Assembly: GCA_964408805.1 (NCBI GenBank)
Contig: CAYPAV010000048.1
Location: forward strand, 1 to 5,880
Direction of reading: 5' to 3'
Origin: CAYPAV01 sp964408805
GTDB taxonomy: Bacteria; Pseudomonadota; Alphaproteobacteria; UBA8366
DNA: 5,880 nucleotides
The notes beneath the pieces are model-generated. The model saw only the letters and a list, made by a program, of their open reading frames with translations. It searched no databases and was not told the DNA's origin. Shown in pieces: positions 1 through 5,699 of the stretch (within the stretch, counting starts at the first letter, position 1; the number at the start of each line of letters is the position of its first letter). The position numbers and the translations under genes are program-made.

Positions 1-56
1 AACGAGCAAGGTCTAACATAACGATTGGTACGAAACCTGGGGGCAAGTCATGCCGA
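1..56 (+). repeat. Left copy of a three-copy dispersed repeat (inverted partner at 5822-5877)
   Basis: Positions 1-45 are identical to the reverse complement of 5833-5877. The match continues to 56/5822 with two mismatches (positions 46 and 51), so 54 of 56 bases agree. A third copy at 285-337 lies in the same orientation as this one and matches at about 40 of 48 aligned positions. The first 19 bases of the shared block, CGAGCAAGGTCTAACATAA (3-21), are identical in all three copies. The copy ends in a G-run followed seven bases later by an ATG (50-52), which opens only an 8-codon frame. No transposase is next to it. It could be a terminal inverted repeat, a dispersed leader or promoter element, or a repeat at which an assembly broke. 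Confidence 0.9.
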
Positions 57-284
57 AATTCCCAGTATTATAAAGGTTAACAGGGTAATTTATCCGAGAC
101 TCGTTCGCCCCGGACCGCACCCGCCGCCACGCATTCCGGTCTCCGGGGCGGTGAAAGATCGATCGGGATTCACGTAAATCCAACGAGCTTTGGCTGGCCC
201 ATCAAGTCATGGGGGAAGTTTCGGAAATCGCTTCAGGGATTCCGAGGTGAGGTCGATGGGCCGCGGGCTGATCACCGCTCGTCA
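57..284. other. Non-coding upstream stretch, no gene seen
   Basis: Together with the flanking repeat copies this makes about 340 bases without a credible gene. The left part (57-95) is AT-rich and the rest is GC-rich. The frames are short or lack the high third-position G+C of the genes downstream. The only clear structures are the inverted repeat at 106-150, a small one at 166-181 (GGATT/AATCC, 6-base loop) and another at 277-294 (GCTCG/CGAGC), whose right arm is the outer tip of the third repeat copy. A TATAAT on the minus strand (72-67) has no matching -35 box. Confidence 0.6.
106..150. repeat. GC-rich inverted repeat (12-bp stem with a 2-nt bulge)
   Basis: CGCCCCGG (106-113) pairs with CCGGGGCG (143-150), and ACCG (114-117) pairs with CGGT (137-140). 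The bases CT at 141-142 bulge out and the loop is 19 bases. No T-run follows on either side, so it is not a standard intrinsic terminator. It could be an RNA structure in a leader, a protein-binding site or the end of a mobile segment. Confidence 0.55.
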
Positions 285-337
285 AACACCGAGCAAGGTC
301 TAACATAATGAATGGTGCTAAACCCGAGGGCAGATCA
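285..337 (+). repeat. Third repeat copy, serving as leader of the first MaoC gene
   Basis: This diverged copy is in the same orientation as the left edge copy. It carries the invariant 19-base core at 290-308 and then shows eight mismatches over the next 29 bases. It ends three bases before the ATG at 340. Its GAGGG (326-330), aligned with the G-runs of the other copies, is the likely ribosome-binding site of that gene. CATAAT (304-309) resembles a -10 box but no good -35 box is seen at the expected distance. This copy therefore probably lies in the transcribed leader or promoter region of the operon. Confidence 0.8.
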
Positions 338-339
338 AA

Positions 340-795
340 ATGGAACGAGCGCTGGAAATCGAACCGGGACAGGTTTTCACCAGTCCTTCCAAAACGTTGA
401 CCGACGCACATTTTCTGTTTTTCTCCGGGCTGACGGGTGACAACCACCCGATCCATTATGACGTCGAGTATGCGAAGTCGACCCGGTTCGGCGCGCCGCT
501 CGCGCATGGGCTCTTGCTCGCCGCGATGACGGCGTTGGGGGGATCGGACGCCAGTTTCAGGATCGACGGGTTCGTCTTCGTCGAGCAAGGGAGCCGTTTT
601 CTCAAACCCGTGCTGGTGGGCGATACGATTCAATCACGGTTGACGGTCGAGAAGATATGGAAGGAGGGCAGGCGTCAATTCGTACGCTTTGCCACGGTCC
701 TCCGTAACCAGCGTGACGAAAGCGTTCTTGAAGGCTTTCACGTCTATCAGATCGTGCCGCGCAAGGAAGAGGCGGTCGCCGGTCAGAGGAGTTGA
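340..795 (+). CDS. MaoC-family (hot-dog fold) enoyl-CoA hydratase-like protein, catalytic member
   Basis: The 151-residue product has the size of a single-domain MaoC/(R)-specific enoyl-CoA hydratase, which adds water across the double bond of 2-enoyl-CoA thioesters in the cytoplasm. The hydratase-2 motif is seen at residues 33-39 as G-D-N-H-P-I-H. Asp34 and His39 keep the five-residue spacing of the catalytic Asp/His pair known from PhaJ-type hydratases. LAHG follows at 54-57. The usual Asn of D-x-N-P-x-H is His36 here, a small deviation. The ATG at 340 is preceded by GAGGG at 326-330, and the protein starts as MaoC proteins usually do, a few residues before a G-Q-V-F segment. The next gene begins five bases after the stop and encodes a second MaoC protein that aligns with this one without gaps around the active site, so the two probably form a heteromeric hydratase. 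The substrate is unknown; a related dehydratase role is possible. Confidence 0.88.
   Translation: MERALEIEPGQVFTSPSKTLTDAHFLFFSGLTGDNHPIHYDVEYAKSTRFGAPLAHGLLLAAMTALGGSDASFRIDGFVFVEQGSRFLKPVLVGDTIQSRLTVEKIWKEGRRQFVRFATVLRNQRDESVLEGFHVYQIVPRKEEAVAGQRS
785..791 (+). promoter_or_regulatory. Shine-Dalgarno AGAGGAG setting the start of the second MaoC gene
   Basis: AGAGGAG lies nine bases before the ATG at 801 and immediately before a TTG at 792 in the same frame. The spacing fits ATG 801 and rules against TTG 792. The site is inside the last codons of the preceding gene, as is common in tightly packed operons. Confidence 0.7.
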
Positions 796-800
796 GCAAG

Positions 801-1244
801 ATGTCGATGTACTGGGAAGAGTTCGAAGTCGCTAAGCGCTATGGCACCTATGGTCGCACCGTGACCGAGGGTGATCTCTCGCTTTTTTGCGCATTCGTCG
901 GCTACCACGTACCGCTATTCATTGACGAAGAGTATGCGAAGGGAACTCAGTTCGGCGGAAGAATCGCGCCGAGTGCATTCACGATGTCGGTCTCGACCGC
1001 AATGACAGAAAGTCTGTTTCGCGACACCGTAATTTCATTGTTATCGGTGGAGCGAGGGAGGTTCCTGGCGCCCGTGCGTGCGGGCGATACGATTCGGACC
1101 GAAGTCGAAGTCCTTTCCAAGCGAGAAACGCGCAATCCGGAGAAGGGCATCGTGTCGTTTCGCGATCACGTCCTCAATCAGCACGGCGAGACGGTCTTTG
1201 AGATCGACAAGATCGTGATGCTCAAGCGGCAAACCGATCAATAG
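801..1244 (+). CDS. MaoC-family protein lacking the catalytic Asp/His (degenerate partner subunit)
   Basis: The 147-residue product aligns without gaps with the upstream MaoC protein across the active-site region, and both share an E-Y-A-K segment and a downstream G-D-T-I. At the catalytic positions it has Tyr35 instead of Asp and Phe40 instead of His (segment G-Y-H-V-P-L-F). The later L-A-H-G is replaced by I-A-P-S (55-58). It is therefore unlikely to be a hydratase alone. Heteromeric MaoC enzymes with one catalytic and one degenerate hot-dog subunit are known, for example ChsH1/ChsH2 of steroid catabolism and the mycobacterial HadAB/HadBC dehydratases; this pair looks analogous, which is inference. 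The ATG at 801 was chosen because of the well-spaced AGAGGAG; ATG 807 is a weaker alternative. An 89-base gap without a clear terminator separates it from the next gene. Confidence 0.82.
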   Translation: MSMYWEEFEVAKRYGTYGRTVTEGDLSLFCAFVGYHVPLFIDEEYAKGTQFGGRIAPSAFTMSVSTAMTESLFRDTVISLLSVERGRFLAPVRAGDTIRTEVEVLSKRETRNPEKGIVSFRDHVLNQHGETVFEIDKIVMLKRQTDQ

Positions 1245-1333
1245 CGAGGTGCCGCCGTGCCGCGTGACCATCTTGGACGCGCTACCGCACACGACATCCG
1301 GAAGGATATCGAAACAACTGACGAGGTAGTCCA

Positions 1334-2377
1334 ATGAACTTTCGTACGCCGATTTGCGACATGCTTGGAATCGATATTCCGATTTTCGCGGCCGGAATGG
1401 GGGGTGTGACGATGGCTCCGCTGGCGGGAGCGATTTCCGCGGCGGGCGGCTGCGGCGTATTGGGCGCAACCTTTTCCACGCCGGAAGAACTCCGCGAGGA
1501 GATCCGCGCCGTTCGGCGGATCACCGATCGGCCTTTCGGTGTCGATCTGTTGGTTCCAGGCGATATTCCGGAGGACCTGAGCGCACGCGAGATTCCGCCG
1601 TTTCCGGATTTCCTAAGCGACCTTCTGCCCAAGGTTAAAGGTCTCGAGGGCAAACCGCCGCCGCCGCTGACCATCGAGCTCGCGCGGGCGCAGCTGGCGG
1701 TGACGCTTGAAGAAAAGGTTCCGCTATTGGTCTCGGCCTTGGGTACGCCGCCCTGGCTGATCGATGAATGCCATCGCGCGGGGACAAAGGTGATGTCCAT
1801 GGTCGGAACGGTGCGCCATGCACGCAAGCTCGAAGAAGCGGGCGTTGACGCCATCGTTGCCCAGGGCATGGAAGCGGGTGGCCATGTTGGCACTGTCACG
1901 ACCATGGTTCTGGTGCCCGGCGTGGTCGATGCGGTGAAGGTGCCGGTGCTTGCCGCCGGCGGAATTGTCGATGGGCGAGGGATTGCCGCCGGACTGATGC
2001 TTGGCGCCCAGGGTGCCTGGATCGGAACCCGGTTTATCGCCACCTTGGAGGCGACCACGCCCGAGAACCACAAGCAGGGCATCCTGCGGGCGGACGAGGA
2101 AGGCACGATCGTCTCGCGCTGCTATACCGGCAAAACCAGTCGCGTATTGCAAAACGAATTCACGGCCCGCTGGAAGGGGCGCGACCGGGAGATTCTGCCG
2201 ATGCCGTGGCAACGAATATGGGTCGAATCACTCGTGGCGCCGGCCCGCGCCGCGGGCATGACGGATATCGCCAATTACCCGACCGGGCAGGGCGCCGGTG
2301 TAATTCACGACATTCCGGCGGCGGCGGATCTGTTTCGGACTTTGGTCGACGAGACCGAAGGAGCCCTCCGTCGATGA
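1334..2377 (+). CDS. Nitronate monooxygenase-like FMN-dependent TIM-barrel oxidoreductase
   Basis: The 347-residue product belongs to the nitronate monooxygenase/2-nitropropane dioxygenase family, cytoplasmic FMN enzymes with a TIM barrel. Visible signatures, in order: an N-terminal P-I-F-A-A-G-M-G-G loop (16-24) followed by G-G-C-G-V-L-G (38-44); AQGMEAGGH (176-184), whose His184 matches the family's catalytic His; and two FMN-phosphate-binding segments, A-A-G-G-I at 207-211 and G-A-Q-G-A-W-I-G-T-R-F at 224-234. The length is normal. GAGG at 1323-1326 precedes the ATG. The stop overlaps the start of the CoA ligase by four bases (ATGA), which implies translational coupling. Family members include true nitronate oxidases but also enoyl-reductase (FabK)-like and unassigned enzymes. 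In this CoA-dependent context the substrate may be an acyl- or aryl-CoA intermediate, not a nitronate; that is inference. Confidence 0.87.
   Translation: MNFRTPICDMLGIDIPIFAAGMGGVTMAPLAGAISAAGGCGVLGATFSTPEELREEIRAVRRITDRPFGVDLLVPGDIPEDLSAREIPPFPDFLSDLLPKVKGLEGKPPPPLTIELARAQLAVTLEEKVPLLVSALGTPPWLIDECHRAGTKVMSMVGTVRHARKLEEAGVDAIVAQGMEAGGHVGTVTTMVLVPGVVDAVKVPVLAAGGIVDGRGIAAGLMLGAQGAWIGTRFIATLEATTPENHKQGILRADEEGTIVSRCYTGKTSRVLQNEFTARWKGRDREILPMPWQRIWVESLVAPARAAGMTDIANYPTGQGAGVIHDIPAAADLFRTLVDETEGALRR
2357..2363 (+). promoter_or_regulatory. Shine-Dalgarno GAAGGAG deciding the ligase start
   Basis: GAAGGAG lies ten bases before the ATG at 2374. It supports that start over ATG 2206, which would place 56 low-complexity Arg/Gly-rich residues before the recognisable ligase and overlap the upstream gene by 172 bases. 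Confidence 0.65.
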
Positions 2378-3714
2378 CGGACATACTGCGGAAGCCCCTT
2401 GCCGAAATTCGCGAGGTGCAAAATGCCCTCATCGCGCGGCAGATTGCACTTTGCGCACAGGGGCATGCGTATTATCGCCGGCGCTGGGCGGAACATGGTA
2501 TCGATCCGGCGGATGTGCGCACGATCGACGATCTGCAGATTCTGCCGCTCACCCCAAAGCAGGACCTGATGGCCGATCCGGAGGCGTTCCGGCTGCAATG
2601 CCCTGATTTGCCCCTTCATGAGCGAGCGCTTTGGGAGGTGAACTACACGACCGGAACCACCGATGAGCCGACGCCCCTCTACGTCACCACGCACGATTAT
2701 CATGCCTACCTGCTGCAGGCGCGGCGCGTGGCGGAAATTTCGGGCATCACCGAACACGACGTGCTGGCCAATCTGTTTCCGATGACGCCGGCCCCGATGG
2801 GGTCGTTCGTGCGCTCCGTGGCCAATGCCTATGCGGCGGGAACAGCGGTCGCCGGCGCGCTCACCGGCGCCCCGTTCGGTGATTTTGGCGTCCATCGCTC
2901 GCTCGATGATGCCGCACGGATGGTCGAGCGCCACCGCGCCACCGTCCTCTGGGGGGTCACCAGTTTCGTGCGACGGGTGATCATGCGCGCCAGCGAACTG
3001 AATGCGGATTTCAGCAGTGTGCGCATGTGTGGGGTGACCGGGGAGGCAAGTTCGCCGGAAATGCGCGAGGACATGCGCCGGCGGCTGCGCGACATGGGTG
3101 TCGCCGATCCGATTATTTTCGATCGCTATGGCTCGACGGAGTCCGGCGGCCTGGCCCAGTGCCACGAGGACGGCGACTGGCACAATCCGGCACCGGAAGT
3201 CCTCTTTCACGAGGTGGTCGACCCGGACACCGGGCGCCGGCTACCCGACGGCGAGCGCGGCGCCCTTGCGATCACGCATATCAACCGTCGCGGAACCACG
3301 TTGATCCGTTACCTGGTGGGCGACGTCGTGAGCCTTTCGCACGACGCGTGCCCGCATTGCGGGCGCATTGGCGATCGCGTTATTCCGCCGATCGTGCGGA
3401 CGAAAGACTTGCTGAAGGTGAAAGGCATGCTCATCAACCCGAGTGTGTTGCTCCAGTCGCTCGGCGCGGTGCCGGGGATCGACGAGTTTCAGGTGGTTCT
3501 GGCCCGCCAGGACCCCAACGATCCGTATTCCATGGACGAAATGATCGTGCGTGTCGCCAGTCCGCGCACCGACCGTGATGACCTCATGTCCGCGGTGATG
3601 GAAGCCGCGCAACGCGCGGCCAGAGTGCGGCCACGGATCGAGTTCGCAACCGCAAGCGATATTTACGATCCCGCCAAGCAGGCCAAGGCCGCCCGACTGG
3701 TGGACAGGCGTTGA
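2374..3714 (+). CDS. PaaK-like AMP-forming acyl/aryl-CoA ligase
   Basis: The 446-residue product has the length of phenylacetate-CoA ligases, which activate a carboxylate with ATP to an acyl-adenylate and transfer it to CoA. Motifs seen: the Thr/Gly-rich ATP loop Y-T-T-G-T-T-D-E-P (91-99); the adenylate-binding R-Y-G-S-T-E (251-256), matching the Y-G-x-x-E of this superfamily; L-I-R-Y-L-V-G-D (310-317), where Asp317 should bind the ribose; a C-P-H-C-G-R element (326-331) like the Cys-rich turn of PaaK proteins; the hinge segment around R-T-K-D-L-L-K-V-K-G; and a Lys-rich C-terminus (K435, K438) ending A-R-L-V-D-R-R, resembling the PaaK end that carries the adenylation lysine. The ATG overlaps the stop of the FMN oxidoreductase gene. 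The ligase probably supplies the CoA ester for the operon. Its substrate, aromatic or aliphatic, cannot be read from the sequence. Confidence 0.88.
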   Translation: MTDILRKPLAEIREVQNALIARQIALCAQGHAYYRRRWAEHGIDPADVRTIDDLQILPLTPKQDLMADPEAFRLQCPDLPLHERALWEVNYTTGTTDEPTPLYVTTHDYHAYLLQARRVAEISGITEHDVLANLFPMTPAPMGSFVRSVANAYAAGTAVAGALTGAPFGDFGVHRSLDDAARMVERHRATVLWGVTSFVRRVIMRASELNADFSSVRMCGVTGEASSPEMREDMRRRLRDMGVADPIIFDRYGSTESGGLAQCHEDGDWHNPAPEVLFHEVVDPDTGRRLPDGERGALAITHINRRGTTLIRYLVGDVVSLSHDACPHCGRIGDRVIPPIVRTKDLLKVKGMLINPSVLLQSLGAVPGIDEFQVVLARQDPNDPYSMDEMIVRVASPRTDRDDLMSAVMEAAQRAARVRPRIEFATASDIYDPAKQAKAARLVDRR

Positions 3715-3770
3715 AAATTCGTTTCAGTGATGAGCAAAATACAGCTTGGTGAACCGCACGCGTCCGCCGA

Positions 3771-3794
3771 CCAAGACCCAATTCGGGTCGTTGG
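3771..3794. repeat. Intergenic hairpin between the ligase and the SDR gene
   Basis: CCAAGACCC (3771-3779) pairs with GGGTC-TTGG (3785-3789 and 3791-3794) around an AATTC loop, leaving one bulged G at 3790; the stem is nine base pairs. No T-run follows, so Rho-independent termination is doubtful. It lies in the 119-base gap and ends 27 bases before the SDR ribosome-binding site (GGAGAG, 3821-3826). It may attenuate or stabilise the transcript, or mark the end of the four-gene unit upstream. Confidence 0.5.
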
Positions 3795-3833
3795 ACTCAG
3801 TTCAGAAACCAGAATGCTCCGGAGAGTTATCAC

Positions 3834-4580
3834 ATGGCCGAAGACAAGCGAACCGCGCTCATAACCGGGTCGGGCAAGAACATCGGCAGAGGTGTCGCAT
3901 TGCATCTAGCGGAGTCCGGATTCAACATTGTGCTCAACGGTTCGCGCGACCGGGATGCCTGTGAAGAGGTGGCCGCGAAAGTCCGTGCCCTTGGGTCGGA
4001 AGCGATGATCGAAATGTGTGACATCGGCGAACGCGACAAGGTTCTGGCGATGGCTAAATCCGCCATCGATCATTTCGGCGGCGTCGATGTTTTGGTCAAC
4101 AATGCCGCCGCCCGTCCCGATGGCGAATTTCTCACGATATCCGAGGAAGAGTGGCACCGGATCATGGACATAAATTTCTATGCCGCTTTTCATCTCGCCC
4201 GCGCCTGCCTTCCCGACATGATCGCCAAGAAGTGGGGCCGAATCGTTAATTTTACCGGCATGAACGCGCAGCAGGGGAACGGAGCCAAGTCGTCGGTCAC
4301 CGTTTCGAAACACGCGATGTGGGGTTTGACCAAATCATTGTCTAAGGAATTCGGGCGCCAGGGTGTCACCGCCAACATTATTTCTCCAGGTACGTTTCCG
4401 GACCGGGACGCGGATCTCTCGGCGCCGCGTTTTCAGTCGCTGCTCAAGGACAATCCGGTAGGTCGCCTGGGGACCGCCGACGACATTGCGGCTTTGGTTG
4501 ACTACCTGGTGTCGGAGCAAGGCGGATTCGTCAACGGCCAGATGATGCAGGTCAACGGTGGCGTCGTAAACCAGTTTTGA
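3834..4580 (+). CDS. SDR-family protein with a non-canonical active site
   Basis: The 248-residue product is a classical-size short-chain dehydrogenase/reductase with a Rossmann fold. The cofactor motif T-G-S-G-K-N-I-G (11-18), the N-N-A-A motif (89-92) and the structural Asn114 (D-I-N-F) are present, as are P-G (residues 184-185 region) and the C-terminal N-G-G. The catalytic Y-x-x-x-K is V-T-V-S-K (155-159): Lys159 is kept but Tyr is Val155. The Ser expected 13 residues earlier is Gly142 (segment F-T-G-M-N). Two of the four catalytic residues are thus absent although the frame is intact and the fold motifs are conserved. I recall other SDRs with an F-T-G-M-N-A segment, so this may be a subfamily, but I cannot verify that here. 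It may bind NAD(P)H and use another proton donor, or act as a non-catalytic protein. GGAGAG (3821-3826) precedes the ATG. A 119-base gap with a hairpin separates it from the ligase, so it could be transcribed separately. Confidence 0.87.
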   Translation: MAEDKRTALITGSGKNIGRGVALHLAESGFNIVLNGSRDRDACEEVAAKVRALGSEAMIEMCDIGERDKVLAMAKSAIDHFGGVDVLVNNAAARPDGEFLTISEEEWHRIMDINFYAAFHLARACLPDMIAKKWGRIVNFTGMNAQQGNGAKSSVTVSKHAMWGLTKSLSKEFGRQGVTANIISPGTFPDRDADLSAPRFQSLLKDNPVGRLGTADDIAALVDYLVSEQGGFVNGQMMQVNGGVVNQF

Positions 4581-4586
4581 AACGGC

Positions 4587-4610
4587 GCCGACGTTCACGT
4601 GTAACGCGGC
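4587..4610 (+). terminator. Possible terminator hairpin after the SDR gene
   Basis: GCCG (4587-4590) and CGTT (4592-4595) pair with CGGC (4607-4610) and AACG (4603-4606) around a seven-base loop, with a single bulged A at 4591. It begins six bases after the SDR stop, in the 73-base gap between convergent coding regions. Only a short pyrimidine-rich stretch (ACTCCTTT) follows in place of a strong T-run, so it may be a weak terminator or a transcript-end stabiliser. Confidence 0.45.
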
Positions 4611-4653
4611 ACTCCTTTGGAAAATCAGCCCGAATTTCGAGTAAAGGCCGGTT

Positions 4654-5088
4654 TCAAACGTATGGATTTGTGTCGACCAGGCCTTCTTCGATGGCTTTGA
4701 TTTGTAGGGCCATATACTTCGAGTAAATTCGTGCCTGCGTCAGACTGCCGGCGAGAAACCAGATGCCATCCTGGGGCGTGCGCTTAAACATGTTGGCGAG
4801 CTCGCCATCCTCATCTTGGCCCCAGATTTGACCGATCCGCTCCGCCATCTCTTCACCAAGCGAACGGTGCACCAACTCGCTCTGGGGATAGTAACCCGTG
4901 GCGAGCACGACGATGTCCGCCGGTACGACGGTGCCATCCTTCAACCGCGCACCCTCCGGGCAAAAACACTCGATGCGGTCGTTCTGCAGGAGCCCGATCT
5001 CGCCCTTAATCATGAGTTCGGAGCTGCCGGCATCCAGGTTGTAGCCGCCACCGCGGCGGCGGCTCTCATCTGGGGGGTCGGCAGGTCG
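4654..5088 (-). pseudogene. C-terminal fragment of a flavin-containing (Baeyer-Villiger-like) monooxygenase
   Basis: The frame is open from 5088 to the TGA at 4654-4656 (about 144 codons). The recognisable part starts by about 5052 with R-G-G-G-Y-N-L-D-A-G and continues as the C-terminal domain of FAD/NAD(P)H monooxygenases, including A-D-I-V-V-L-A-T-G-Y; the L-A-T-G-Y element is characteristic of this superfamily. Aromatic- and Lys-rich residues near the end (I-Y-S-K-Y) also fit. Intact relatives are several hundred residues longer, to my knowledge about 600, so both N-terminal nucleotide-binding domains are missing. Upstream the coding sequence changes to unrelated phage-like sequence. The internal ATG at 5011-5013 overlaps the TGA of the upstream frame (5010-5012) and looks like a coupled gene pair, but the homology extends further upstream than that ATG, so this is probably coincidence. 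It is a remnant, unlikely to be an active enzyme. Confidence 0.75.
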
Positions 5089-5699
5089 TCAGCGCGAAGC
5101 TCACGATGCCGGAGCCGCCTTATCAAAGCCCCGGCCGTGGTATCGTTCTCGTACACCATCGCGTCCAACTGGGACAGTATGCCGCGGTACGCGTTGAAAT
5201 CGCCGTCCAGCCATTGGTTCGTCGGCACGCCCATATAGCGGGCCTCGTATTCGCGCGTCTCCCTTCGGAGGCGCGCGATGTCGTCGGTGTTGTCGACCGT
5301 CTCCCCGTAGTGCTCCGTAATAAGACCGGACAGAACCGTAGTGGTTTCCTCAACAGCCTCTGCCGCTGTGTCATACTCTTCGGCCAGCCCTTCCTCGCGA
5401 TCGGTCTGGTTCTCGGACAGCCTGACCTCGTCCAGCCGAACCCCATGCTGATCGATGAAGGCGACCAGGTCGGCCTTGTCGATCGTACCTTCGGATTTCA
5501 GGAACTCGTCGAGCCCGACGATCCACTCGATCTCGGCGTCCTTGACGCCGTTCTTCTTCAGGTGCGAGAGCCACTGCTTGCCGCTGGCTTTTTCCTGGGG
5601 GTTGGATTGGGCGGCGCGCTTGGCCTGGGAGTAGAGGGCGTTGACGCCTCGGCCTGGGGTGCGCTGGCTCTGAAGGAGTGTTAGGTCCCCGTTCTCATC
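5010..5699 (-). pseudogene. Phage-type large-protein fragment (downstream part)
   Basis: This minus-strand frame is open to the TGA at 5010-5012 and has strong third-position G+C. It reads L-T-L-L-Q-S-Q-R-T-P-G near 5685, then N-A-L-Y-S-Q-A-K-R-A-A-Q, then a G-V-K-D-A-E-I-E-W segment and D-E-F-L-K-S. From memory this pattern occurs in very large multi-domain (polyvalent) proteins of tailed phages and prophages of proteobacteria; I cannot search to confirm it. The later part is acidic and probably helical (E-E-Y-D-T-A-A-E-A-V-E-E). There is no ATG, and no well-placed alternative start, before 5234. The coding signal upstream of about 5690 is in another frame, so the region looks frameshifted. 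At its downstream end it runs into the monooxygenase fragment, where the last roughly 20 codons are probably an accidental read-through of monooxygenase DNA. The function is unknown. Confidence 0.5.

Noticed and set aside
67..72. Perfect TATAAT on the minus strand as a promoter
   Set aside because: No -35-like hexamer at the right distance, and it sits in AT-rich DNA where chance matches are likely.
202..633. Minus-strand open frame of 143 codons over the first MaoC gene
   Set aside because: Most of it is antisense to a well-supported MaoC gene and rich in Arg/Pro. Only its segment over the repeat is of interest, and that is reported separately.
792..800. TTG 792 as start of the second MaoC protein
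   Set aside because: The ribosome-binding sequence directly abuts it without spacing; ATG 801 in the same frame is correctly spaced.
1282..2106. Long minus-strand frame of 274 codons opposite the FMN oxidoreductase
   Set aside because: Low-complexity Ser/Pro/Arg composition typical of an antisense frame in GC-rich DNA; the + strand gene has clear family motifs.
2206..2373. Extended N-terminus of the ligase from ATG 2206
   Set aside because: The extra 56 residues are Arg/Gly-rich shadow sequence overlapping the preceding gene; ATG 2374 has a good ribosome-binding site and the expected family length.
5010..5013. ATGA overlap as a real coupled gene pair on the minus strand
   Set aside because: Monooxygenase homology extends upstream of the ATG, so this ATG is internal to a truncated gene, not a true start.
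5106..5684. Plus-strand open frame of 192 codons in the right part
   Set aside because: It is antisense to the minus-strand frame with strong codon bias and lacks recognisable motifs.
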